Source: Thermoplasmata archaeon
GTDB taxonomy: Archaea; Thermoplasmatota; Thermoplasmata; Lutacidiplasmatales; UBA184
Direction of reading: 5' to 3'
DNA length: 6,764 nt
Assembly (NCBI GenBank): GCA_030037695.1
Contig: JASHQF010000125.1
Location: 1 to 6,764 of the forward strand
The notes below the pieces were generated by a model. It was not told the origin of the DNA and searched no databases. It saw only the letters and a list, made by a program, of their open reading frames with translations. Shown here one piece after another: positions 1 through 5,655 of this stretch (within the stretch, counting starts at the first letter, position 1; each line of letters opens with the position of its first letter). The position numbers and the translations under genes were made by a program.

Positions 1-425
1 CCCGGGCCGAGCAGCGGCATGAGATTGAGCTCCTTGGAACCGATGTCGCTGAAATCCCGGACGAGGGCGCGCTCGGCCCCTTCCCTGCCGGCGTCGTCGA
101 GCAGGTTGATCACGGGACGTCGCCAGAGGTTCCCGGAGAGGGTGCCTCCCGTTCTAACTCGGACATCGCGGGCCCAGAACGAGACCAGGCGGAGCACGAA
201 GTCGAGGGCCTCCCCCTTCAGCCGGGGGACGGTCAGTTCGAGCCGCCGCGGGCTGTCGGCCTGCAGCCGCCCGGCCACCGTCCCGATCTCGTCCCAGAGC
301 CAGTTCACGAACGGCCAGTACCCTTGATCGGCACCGAGCCCTCGACCCGGACCGCAGAAGAACGACCACGCCCGATCGACGCGCAGGGCCCCTTTCCGGC
401 GTTGCGTGCTGAGCACGATCTGCAT
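1..425 (-). CDS. Unrecognised protein, N-terminal part only (3' end beyond left edge)
   Basis: This frame stays open from an ATG at 425 to the left edge, giving 141 complete codons and no stop. It has the strong G/C third-position bias of the other genes, and its composition looks like a real protein (aromatic, hydrophobic and acidic residues mixed), unlike the arginine-rich readings of the other frames. The protein begins MQIVLSTQRRKGALRVDRAW. It carries a Trp-rich stretch around residues 37-44 (YWPFVNWLW), a probable helix at about 72-85 (EALDFVLRLVSFWARD), and ends here with DFSDIGSKELNLMPLLGP. No signal peptide or membrane segment is evident. An in-frame GTG at 452 would add nine residues; ATG 425 is preferred because a weak TTTACG box lies about 35 nt upstream. 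A GAGGTGA motif is present but about 23 nt from the ATG, too far for a normal ribosome binding site. I do not recognise the family. It is transcribed divergently from the small gene at 531. Confidence 0.68.
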   Translation of the reverse strand, partial: MQIVLSTQRRKGALRVDRAWSFFCGPGRGLGADQGYWPFVNWLWDEIGTVAGRLQADSPRRLELTVPRLKGEALDFVLRLVSFWARDVRVRTGGTLSGNLWRRPVINLLDDAGREGAERALVRDFSDIGSKELNLMPLLGP

Positions 426-456
426 GGATCGCCGGACCCCCGACGGCCTCACCTCA

Positions 457-465
457 CGTAAACCT
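457..465 (-). promoter_or_regulatory. Possible weak TATA-like box for the left-edge gene
   Basis: Read on the minus strand the site is GGTTTACG, the most AT-rich spot in an otherwise very GC-rich spacer. It lies about 35 nt upstream of the ATG at 425, which would place a transcript start near 434 with a leader of under ten bases. The match to an archaeal TATA box is poor and no clear BRE purine element precedes it. Confidence 0.25.
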
Positions 466-466
466 G

Positions 467-481
467 CGGGGGCGGCCCCCG
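467..481. repeat. GC-only palindrome in the divergent spacer
   Basis: CGGGGGC, one central G, then GCCCCCG: a perfect 7-bp inverted repeat. It lies between two divergently oriented genes, 41 bp from one start codon and 49 bp from the other. It could be a regulator binding site or a hairpin (six pairs around a CGG loop). The CCCCC arm can also pair with GGGGG at 492-496. A run of G and C in GC-rich DNA can arise by chance, so the functional call is weak. Confidence 0.35.
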
Positions 482-530
482 GGAGACCCGTGGGGGTGCC
501 GTGATGGGCCCATACCGCTGACCCGGCGCC

Positions 531-833
531 ATGGTCGATCGGGTGTACAGGTCGGCGATCCCGGAGTTTCGGAAGACACTGCAGGGTCTGCGCAAGGAGT
601 TCCTGAGGCTCGAGGCCACGACGGACTGGGCCCGGCTCCGGGTCGATCCTGTCCTTCGCCACGCGATCGCCCTCGAGCGACGCCTGAACTCCGCGAAATT
701 CTCGCGAGAGATCGCCCGCCTGCACCGGGGGGTCGCGCTGTTCCACGCCGACCTGGTCTATCTCCGAACGAACGTCCGGGGGCTGCAGCGGCTCCTGGTG
801 AGCGAGCAGCGGCGGACGAGGTCGTCGCGGTAA
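531..833 (+). CDS. Small basic helical hypothetical protein (100 aa)
   Basis: The protein is predicted to be almost entirely alpha-helical. Two long amphipathic stretches are visible, at about residues 11-57 (EFRKTLQGLRKEFLRLE through HAIALERRLNSAK) and 58-91 (SREIARLHRGVALFHADLVY through LQRLLV). Hydrophobic residues fall at heptad-like spacing, so a helical hairpin or coiled-coil dimer is plausible. It is strongly basic (about 20 arginines) and ends in QRRTRSSR. There is no cysteine, signal peptide or membrane segment. An in-frame stop at 519-521 rules out a longer N-terminus; ATG 531 is the first start, and GTG 543 is possible. It has no obvious ribosome binding site. I do not recognise a family; nucleic-acid or protein scaffolding roles would be guesses from charge alone. 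The next gene lies 58 bp downstream and has its own promoter-like box. Confidence 0.7.
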   Translation: MVDRVYRSAIPEFRKTLQGLRKEFLRLEATTDWARLRVDPVLRHAIALERRLNSAKFSREIARLHRGVALFHADLVYLRTNVRGLQRLLVSEQRRTRSSR

Positions 834-861
834 GGTTCCGGGGCCGGTCCTTTCCGCGAGG

Positions 862-869
862 CCTTAAGC
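862..869 (+). promoter_or_regulatory. TATA-like box for the DUF4242 gene
   Basis: CCTTAAGC is centred about 26 nt upstream of the ATG at 892. This is the spacing expected if transcription starts at or next to the start codon (leaderless mRNA), and no Shine-Dalgarno sequence is seen before the ATG. It suggests this gene has its own transcript rather than depending on the gene at 531. The call rests on position and local AT-richness only. Confidence 0.5.
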
Positions 870-891
870 CGACGCATCCCTACACCGCCCG

Positions 892-1140
892 ATGCCTCTC
901 TACATGGACGAGCACCGGAACGTGAAGGGGGTCACCGCCGCCGCGGTCGCTGAGGCCCATGCCAAGGACCTGAAGGTCCAGGGCAAGTACGGGGTCACGT
1001 ACCGTCACTACTGGGTCGACGAACAAAAAGGTACGATCTTCTGCCTCGTGGAAGCCCCCAACGCGGAAGCCGCCGCGAAGGTCCACAAGGAAGCCCACGG
1101 CTTGGTCGCGGACGCCGTTCACGAGGTCAAGGAAGGCTAG
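892..1140 (+). CDS. DUF4242 / SCO4226-like putative nickel-binding protein (82 aa)
   Basis: This is a small single-domain cytoplasmic protein whose whole length matches the DUF4242 pattern as I know it. It opens MPLYMDEH, followed by a helix with EAHAKDLKVQGKYGV (residues 21-35), the strand YRHYWVDEQKGTIFCLVEAP (37-56), a second helix with VHKEAHGL (64-71), and the closing strand. The family has a ferredoxin-like alpha/beta fold; the Streptomyces member SCO4226 has been described as a nickel-binding dimer. Residues likely to matter here are H8, H23, Q30, Y33, W41, C51, H65 and H69; which of them bind metal cannot be told from sequence. Length is normal and start and stop are clear. The metal role is transferred from the family, and other members are simply annotated as unknown. 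No nickel enzyme or transporter is next to it. A hairpin follows the stop within four bases. Confidence 0.88.
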   Translation: MPLYMDEHRNVKGVTAAAVAEAHAKDLKVQGKYGVTYRHYWVDEQKGTIFCLVEAPNAEAAAKVHKEAHGLVADAVHEVKEG

Positions 1141-1143
1141 CCC

Positions 1144-1161
1144 CCGCGCGATCCTGCGCGG
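1144..1161 (+). terminator. Hairpin just after the DUF4242 gene, possible terminator
   Basis: CCGCGC and GCGCGG form a perfect 6-bp stem around the loop GATCCT, starting four bases after the stop codon. The downstream strand is pyrimidine-rich (GGTCCCCTCCC) but lacks the T-run typical of archaeal termination, so it may instead be a 3'-end stabilising structure. Confidence 0.35.
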
Positions 1162-1244
1162 CGGTCCCCTCCCAGCGGTGCGGCAGGGTGAGCGTCCCGA
1201 AGCTCCCCTGACCCAGAGAAGGTAAGGAAAGGGTTGCGCCCCTC

Positions 1245-1275
1245 GCTCCGGATCGGCCGGCGGCCGACCCGGAGC
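1245..1275 (-). terminator. Strong hairpin beyond the thermopsin stop codon
   Basis: A 14-bp stem with a single A:C mismatch and a three-base loop: outer arms GCTCCGG (1245-1251) and CCGGAGC (1269-1275), inner arms TCGGCC and GGCCGA. It starts 12 bases past the thermopsin TAG (1288-1290) in that gene's direction. On the same strand it is followed within about ten bases by a pyrimidine-rich tract (CCCTTTCCTTACCTTCTC), which fits termination of the minus-strand transcript better than of the plus-strand gene. It is the most stable-looking intergenic hairpin in the window. Confidence 0.5.
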
Positions 1276-1287
1276 GTCCTCGCGCTC

Positions 1288-3906
1288 CTAGGTGTGCGTG
1301 AGGGTCACCGCCACGTTCGAGCTCGTGACCGTCACGGTCCCGCTCGACGGGGTGATCGTCCCGCCTCCGTGGAGGAGGGCATCGGTGTAGGTGTACGTCC
1401 CCGGGACCTCGTAGAAGACGAGGAACGGCAGGGCCGTCGTCTGCGTCACGCCGTCCAGCGTCACCGACCAGGTCGCGGCCCCGTGGCCCGACAGCACGAA
1501 CGTCACGATGTACGCCGTGATCGGGAGCGGGAAGGCATCGCCGCCGGACTGGATGAACCCGTAGTCGTCGTAGGGCAGGCCGCTCCCGACGACGTAGTTC
1601 CCCCAGAAGTTGCCGCCCTGGTACGCCGACGGGACGATCGTCCCTCCGAGGACGAAGCCGTTGAACAGCTGGAGCGCGAACGCCGGCTCGACCATCGAGA
1701 GGTTCCAGTTCTCCAGGTTCAGCTGCCCGAACCCGTAGAAGAAGTTCACGTCCGCCGAGTACGCCGGGATCGTGGTGGAGACGTTGTTGTTGTAGATCAG
1801 GTCGCCGCTCTCGAAGGCGAAGATCCCGATCGGCGGTCCGACCTGGACGCCGTTGCCGGGGTACATGCCGGCCGAGAGGTGCGTGCTGTTCTCGAACGTG
1901 TTACCCCAGACGACGTTGCCGGTCGGGGCGCTCCCGTTGATCCCCGCGAGGAGGAGCGAGCTCCCCTGGCTGACGAACGTGTTGTCGCCGACGAGGTCGT
2001 GGGAGCTCGCCCAGACGACGACGTTCGCGAACGGCAGGAGGCCGGTCGGGCCGTAGTCCTCGAAGAAGAACCAGCCCGTGATCCCCTTCGCGCCCCAGAT
2101 CGAGACGTTCGACGTCTGGTAGAGCTCGAACTGGAGGTTGTTCGTCGTCGGCAGCGCGAACCGCGCGAGCGCCGAATCGTACGACGTCGGGTACGTCACG
2201 CCGAGCAGGTCCGGATTGATGAGGTTCGTGTGCGCGGTCGTCGACGCGAGGAAGACCCCCGGGAAGACCGGGTAGAGGTAGTCGTTCGACTGGGCGAACA
2301 CCGGGTTGAGCCCGCCCGTGGCGGGGTTGTTGTCGAGCACGTACGGGTTGAGCGCGCTGCCCGTGCCGCTCGAGGAGATCGCGGCCAGCTGGCCGTTGTT
2401 CCAGGCGTCGAGCGGGGTGTAGACGCCCATCGCGGTGTCCGCGCGGAGACTGAGGGTCAGCGCCACGTGGTTGCCGGCGTGGCCGGTCACGGTCGACTGG
2501 CTCTCGGTGTGGTCGGCGAGCATCGCGGTGAAGGTGTACGTCCCGGGCGGGAGCTGGTAGGAGACGCGGCTCCCGGTCTGCGTCGGAGCCCAGGCGGCGG
2601 TGTTGTCGTTGAAGCTCGTGCCCGGCGTGGCGAAGACGAACGCGTTCGTCGGGCTCAGCGAGCCCGCGAACGTCGCGACGCCCGCGTTCCCGCCCGGCGT
2701 GGCGTTCCAGAACGGCGTCGGGATCGACGGGCCGGCGGAGACCGAGACGACGCCGGGGGTCGTGTACGTCTCGGCGATCCCCTCGCTCGTCTCGCCCGTG
2801 TCGGTGCCGACGTTCCAGGCGGACGGCGGGACCTCGTAGGTCCCGGTGCTCATGTTGAGGTACCGGAGCTTCTCGGTGGCGTTGATCCCGTAGATCGAGG
2901 TCGTCGTTCCGCCGCCGGGGCCGCCGATCATGATCTCGGCGTCGTAGAGCAGGAAGTTGGTCGGCGTGAGCGACGAGCCCGAGACGAGGAACGGCGCGTC
3001 CGGCACGGTGCCGATCGCCTTGGTCGAGTTGAACAGGACCGTGTCGTAGACGCCGGACGCTTCCAGCGAGTTCGACGCCGCGTTGTAGATCGCGTACCCG
3101 AACCGGACCGTGCTGTAGCCGAAGCCCGTGTTCGCGAGGTTCGTCACGCTCGAGTTGATGAACAGGTTGACGGTCACCGGGAGCGTGACGGGAATCGTCG
3201 GACCGAAGTCGTAGTAGTACTCCGGGTACACCGGGGTCCCGTTACCGGAGTAGATCGTGCCCGCGGTGAGCTCCGTGGCGGGCGAGGAGAAGTTCCAGAC
3301 GTTGTCGAGGAAGGTGACGGTACCGGGGACGAGGTTCCAGTAGAGGACGTTCTGCGTCCAGAAGTCGTAGACGCTCCGGTCCCCCACGGTCGTTCCGTTG
3401 GTGACCGTGTTGAGTTGGACGCCGAAGGTGTTGTTGCCCCCGGTCGTCGAGTACGCCCCGTCGTTGTCGAGCATGAACGTGTTGACGTTGTCGATCGTGA
3501 TCGTCCCTTCCCAGCTGTTCGAGCGGATCGTGTAGGGCGTCGGGGTCCCGGTCTTGTTGAGGACCCCGAACGTCCCGATCCCCATCGGGGCCGGAGCGAC
3601 CGTGGTGAGCGGGGAGACGACGCCGTTGGTGATCGTCGCCTGCCCGAGCAGGTTCGGCATCGAGACGGCCGTGAGCGGGATGTGGTCGTCTTTCGCCGTG
3701 GTCAGGATCTGCTGGACGTATGCGGCCCGGGCCGACGACTGGGGGCCCGCCGCGGCCGCGGCGGTAGTGCTCGGCGAGGCGACCGACACAACGTTCGCCT
3801 CACCGGCCGCCCGGAAGACGGGGTTGGTTCCGAGGAACCCGAACCCCATCGAAAGGACGGTCAGCGCGGCGATCGCGACGACCAAAAGGGTGGCGCGTTC
3901 GGACAT
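1288..3906 (-). CDS. Secreted thermopsin-family (peptidase A5) multidomain protein, 872 aa
   Basis: Thermopsins are secreted acid proteases of archaea. Residues 6-25 form a hydrophobic signal segment (TLLVVAIAALTVLSMGFGFL), followed by an Ala/Ser/Thr linker. Residues about 100-395 are the thermopsin domain, with PAPMGIGTFGV (105-115), VYDFWTQNVLYW (179-190), FLLYDAEIMIGGPGGG (318-333) and NVGTDTGETSEGI (365-377). Residues about 400-490 look like a beta-sandwich (YQLPPGTYTFTAML). Residues about 495-790 carry Asn-rich beta-helix or NosD-like turns (DLVGDNTF, NVVWGNTF, DLIYNNNV, GGNFWGNY). Residues about 797-870 are an Ig-like domain (VTFVLSGHGAATWSVTLDG). I see no cysteine, about 15 Lys+Arg in total and 15 N-X-S/T sequons, fitting an acidic, glycosylated extracellular protein. 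No C-terminal membrane segment is present. It is far longer than single-domain thermopsin. The catalytic residues of the family are not settled, so protease activity is inferred. A strong leaderless-type promoter fixes the ATG. Confidence 0.9.
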   Translation of the reverse strand: MSERATLLVVAIAALTVLSMGFGFLGTNPVFRAAGEANVVSVASPSTTAAAAAGPQSSARAAYVQQILTTAKDDHIPLTAVSMPNLLGQATITNGVVSPLTTVAPAPMGIGTFGVLNKTGTPTPYTIRSNSWEGTITIDNVNTFMLDNDGAYSTTGGNNTFGVQLNTVTNGTTVGDRSVYDFWTQNVLYWNLVPGTVTFLDNVWNFSSPATELTAGTIYSGNGTPVYPEYYYDFGPTIPVTLPVTVNLFINSSVTNLANTGFGYSTVRFGYAIYNAASNSLEASGVYDTVLFNSTKAIGTVPDAPFLVSGSSLTPTNFLLYDAEIMIGGPGGGTTTSIYGINATEKLRYLNMSTGTYEVPPSAWNVGTDTGETSEGIAETYTTPGVVSVSAGPSIPTPFWNATPGGNAGVATFAGSLSPTNAFVFATPGTSFNDNTAAWAPTQTGSRVSYQLPPGTYTFTAMLADHTESQSTVTGHAGNHVALTLSLRADTAMGVYTPLDAWNNGQLAAISSSGTGSALNPYVLDNNPATGGLNPVFAQSNDYLYPVFPGVFLASTTAHTNLINPDLLGVTYPTSYDSALARFALPTTNNLQFELYQTSNVSIWGAKGITGWFFFEDYGPTGLLPFANVVVWASSHDLVGDNTFVSQGSSLLLAGINGSAPTGNVVWGNTFENSTHLSAGMYPGNGVQVGPPIGIFAFESGDLIYNNNVSTTIPAYSADVNFFYGFGQLNLENWNLSMVEPAFALQLFNGFVLGGTIVPSAYQGGNFWGNYVVGSGLPYDDYGFIQSGGDAFPLPITAYIVTFVLSGHGAATWSVTLDGVTQTTALPFLVFYEVPGTYTYTDALLHGGGTITPSSGTVTVTSSNVAVTLTHT

Positions 3907-3913
3907 TGCGGCG

Positions 3914-3942
3914 TTGTATAACCTGCGCTTAATATCCTTTCG
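3914..3942 (-). promoter_or_regulatory. BRE/TATA promoter of the thermopsin gene
   Basis: On the minus strand CGAAAGGATATTAAG contains a purine-rich BRE-like stretch (CGAAAGG) followed by a TATA-like ATATTAA centred about 26 nt upstream of the ATG at 3906. A second AT-rich patch, GTTATACA, lies 8-15 nt before the ATG, where the initially melted region would be. The spacing implies transcription starting at or within a base or two of the start codon. This is the clearest promoter in the window and suggests strong expression. Confidence 0.7.
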
Positions 3943-4072
3943 AGTTCGACAGCGAGCGTCGAGTCCCCTCGGTCGGAATTCTCCGTGGCGAGCGTAGATC
4001 TCCGTACCCGTGGGCGCTCCGTTGCTCCTGCCCGAAGCGGTGGATTGGGGAGGCCCCCGACCCTCCGGCAGG

Positions 4073-4081
4073 CCTATCTAC
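4073..4081 (+). promoter_or_regulatory. TATA-like box for the HELCH peptidase gene
   Basis: CCTATCTAC is centred about 24 nt upstream of the ATG at 4101, compatible with a leaderless transcript. It is the only AT-rich patch near this start, and no Shine-Dalgarno sequence is visible. The rest of the 194-bp divergent spacer shared with the thermopsin gene holds no gene I can support. Confidence 0.42.
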
Positions 4082-4100
4082 CGCGCCGGGTCCGGGCACC

Positions 4101-4619
4101 ATGCCTCCGCGACCCCGGCTCGGAGTGGCCATCGCACGTCGGGCCCCCACCAAGCTCTACCCGTTCGAGCGGTACTTCCGCGGGTTCGAGGGAGTTCCGC
4201 CGGTCCGGGAACTGTTCGGGACGAGGGCCCGCGCCGTGCTTCGGAAGCTGCGGGTAGAGTTCTTCTCGGCACCCTTCGGGTACATGGGCACGAGCGACAA
4301 GGACGGCCACCTTCTGATCAGCACCCGGCACCTCGCGAAAGGCGATCGAAGGACGCTGTACCTCGATGTCGTCCACGAGCTCTGCCACGTCCGGCAGTTC
4401 CAACGCGGCAAGCGCCTGTTCTACCCCAAGCTGAGCTACGTCGACGCCCCGTCCGAGATCGAGGCGTACGGGTTCACGGTCCGCGAGGGTCGGCGGATCG
4501 GCATGAACGACCGGGAACTGTTCGAGTACCTCCGGGTCGAGTGGATCTCGGAGACCGAACTGCGCCGCCTCGCCCGACGATGCCGCGTCGCAGCCCCGCC
4601 CCGGCGACGCCGCCGCTGA
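4101..4619 (+). CDS. Putative HEXXH zinc metallopeptidase-like protein (172 aa)
   Basis: The defining motif is VVHELCHVRQF at residues 90-100. H92, E93 and H96 fit the HEXXH arrangement, where the two histidines hold zinc and the glutamate activates water. About 23 residues later the segment YVDAPSEIEAYGFTVREG (113-130) supplies E119 and E121, either of which could be the third zinc ligand, as in gluzincin-type peptidases. The preceding region (GYMGTSDKDGHLLIS, 60-74) looks like the usual edge strand before the active-site helix. There is no signal peptide or membrane segment, so it is probably cytoplasmic. The N-terminus is basic and the C-terminus is an arginine run (PPRRRRR). I cannot place it in a named peptidase family, and the substrate is unknown. 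ATG 4101 is supported by an upstream TATA-like box; GTG 4125 is an alternative. The MBL-fold gene begins 61 bp downstream on the same strand. Confidence 0.78.
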   Translation: MPPRPRLGVAIARRAPTKLYPFERYFRGFEGVPPVRELFGTRARAVLRKLRVEFFSAPFGYMGTSDKDGHLLISTRHLAKGDRRTLYLDVVHELCHVRQFQRGKRLFYPKLSYVDAPSEIEAYGFTVREGRRIGMNDRELFEYLRVEWISETELRRLARRCRVAAPPRRRRR

Positions 4620-4649
4620 AGCCCGATCATCCCCCGGCGAGCGACGAGG

Positions 4650-4657
4650 GAATATCC
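4650..4657 (+). promoter_or_regulatory. TATA-like box for the MBL-fold hydrolase gene
   Basis: GAATATCC is centred about 28 nt upstream of the ATG at 4681, inside the 61-bp gap after the peptidase gene. A weak GGGGAG ribosome-binding-like motif also lies about six bases before the ATG, so translation from a longer upstream transcript is possible too. The box suggests the hydrolase can be transcribed separately from the peptidase. Confidence 0.45.
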
Positions 4658-4680
4658 CAGCGCCCGGTCGGGGAGATCGC

Positions 4681-5631
4681 ATGGCCGAGCGCCCCCACTT
4701 CACGACCGAGGAGATCGCGCCGGGCGTCCACGTCGCGATCGCAACCCCCGACGGCTTCGGCTTGTGCAATTCCGCGATCGTCGATCTCGGGGGGGTTACC
4801 CTCGTCTTTGACGCGATGCTGACGTCCGGGGCCGGCACCGCGCTGGGCCGCGAGGCGGAGCGGAGGACCGGCCGCCCGGTGGACCTCCTGGTCAACAGCC
4901 ACTACCACGGCGATCACGTCCGCGGCAACACCGCCGTACGGCCCGTGCGCATCGTCTCGACCGCGAAGGTGCGCGACCTGGTCCTCGAGGTGGCGCCGAA
5001 GCACCTCGTCTCCGACCGTGCCGAGGTCGCGGCCGAGCTTGAGGGGTTGCGGTCCGGCAAGATCCCGGTGACCCCCGAGGAGCGCCGTATCTTCGAGTCG
5101 TGGTACGCGGGCGTGCTCGCGACGCCTGCCGACCTCGCCATCCGGCCCCCGGATCTTACCTTCGAGCGCGAGCTGGTCATTCACGGCACTCGCCGGACGG
5201 CGCGGGTCGTGACGTTCGGCGGGGGTCACTCCCCGAGCGATGTGGTCTGCTTCCTGCCGCAGGAGCGGATCGTCTTCCTCGGGGACCTCGTCTCGAGCGG
5301 GTTCCACCCCTCGCTCTGGGACGGGAACGCGACCGAGCTCTCCCGGATCCTCGGGGAGGTCGAGGCCCTTCGGCCCGAGCAGGCGGTCCCCGGCCACGGC
5401 CCGGTCGGCGGGATCGAGGCGATCCGCGCGATGGCGCAGTACGTCCGCGGGCTCCGGGCCCGCGCCGAACAGCGGCGTGCCGAGGGGATCACGATCGATC
5501 GGACCGAGGGGGAGGTGCCGCCCCCGCCGTTCGACCGGTGGATCTTCTCCCCGTTCTACCGCCAGAACCTCGCCTTCGTGCAACGGACGCTCGGGTCACC
5601 AACCCCGTCATCCTCGTCGCGGGGTGCGTGA
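4681..5631 (+). CDS. Metallo-beta-lactamase-fold hydrolase (316 aa)
   Basis: This is a cytoplasmic binuclear metal hydrolase of the MBL superfamily with all the core motifs. The sequence NSHYHGDHVRGN (72-83) gives H74, H76, D78 and H79. GGHSPSDVV (181-189) gives H183. VFLGDLV (198-204) gives the bridging D202, and VPGHGPVGG (236-244) gives the last ligand H239. The N-terminal strands (GVHVAIATPDGFGLCNSAIVDLGGVTLVFDA) are typical of the fold. A stretch at about 95-160, between the first and second metal motifs, is rich in charged helices and probably shapes the substrate site. After H239 comes a helical region ending in DRWIFSPFYRQNLAFVQRTL and a Ser-rich tail. The superfamily includes thioesterases, lactonases, sulfatases and lactamases; nothing here identifies the substrate, and I would not call it an antibiotic resistance enzyme. 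No signal peptide is seen. It converges with the toroid gene 24 bp away. Confidence 0.92.
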   Translation: MAERPHFTTEEIAPGVHVAIATPDGFGLCNSAIVDLGGVTLVFDAMLTSGAGTALGREAERRTGRPVDLLVNSHYHGDHVRGNTAVRPVRIVSTAKVRDLVLEVAPKHLVSDRAEVAAELEGLRSGKIPVTPEERRIFESWYAGVLATPADLAIRPPDLTFERELVIHGTRRTARVVTFGGGHSPSDVVCFLPQERIVFLGDLVSSGFHPSLWDGNATELSRILGEVEALRPEQAVPGHGPVGGIEAIRAMAQYVRGLRARAEQRRAEGITIDRTEGEVPPPPFDRWIFSPFYRQNLAFVQRTLGSPTPSSSSRGA

Positions 5632-5650
5632 CTGGGGCTTCCGCCCCGCG
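5618..5650. terminator. Nested hairpins at a convergent gene junction
   Basis: Two alternative stems share one arm. CGCGGGG (5618-5624) pairs perfectly with CCCCGCG (5644-5650) across a 19-base loop, and inside it GGGGC (5634-5638) pairs with GCCCC (5643-5647) around the tetraloop TTCC. The structure spans the stop codon of the MBL gene and most of the 24-bp spacer to the opposing gene, and could work in both directions. No T-tract is present, so a terminator role is uncertain. Confidence 0.38.
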
Positions 5651-5655
5651 TCCCG

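Noticed and set aside
19..369. Two short frames (plus 19-327, minus 154-369) at the left edge
   Set aside because: Both are Arg/Ser/Pro-rich and overlap the better-supported minus-strand frame that starts at 425 and runs off the window.
1234..3921. An 895-codon open frame on the plus strand, almost fully antisense to the thermopsin gene
   Set aside because: The translation is a monotonous mix of Arg, Val, Asp, Glu and Gly with no domain-like pattern, while the opposite strand encodes a recognisable secreted protein with a promoter. In GC-rich genes, biased third positions remove stops from the opposing frame, which explains its length.
3907..4100. A small gene in the divergent spacer between the thermopsin and HELCH genes
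   Set aside because: The frames there are Arg/Gly/Pro-rich and overlap the thermopsin promoter or the HELCH coding start; none has its own start signal.
4010..4822. A 270-codon plus-strand frame across the HELCH peptidase and the start of the MBL gene
   Set aside because: It overlaps two genes with clear motifs in other frames and has an arginine/proline-rich, low-information composition.
4074..5583. Two long minus-strand frames (4074-4895 and 4627-5583) opposite the peptidase and MBL genes
   Set aside because: They are antisense shadows: the plus strand carries HELCH and the full set of MBL metal ligands, and the minus translations show no recognisable motif.
4681..5631. Reading the MBL-fold protein as a beta-lactamase resistance enzyme
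   Set aside because: The metal motifs are common to the whole superfamily, there is no signal peptide for export, and nothing nearby suggests resistance.
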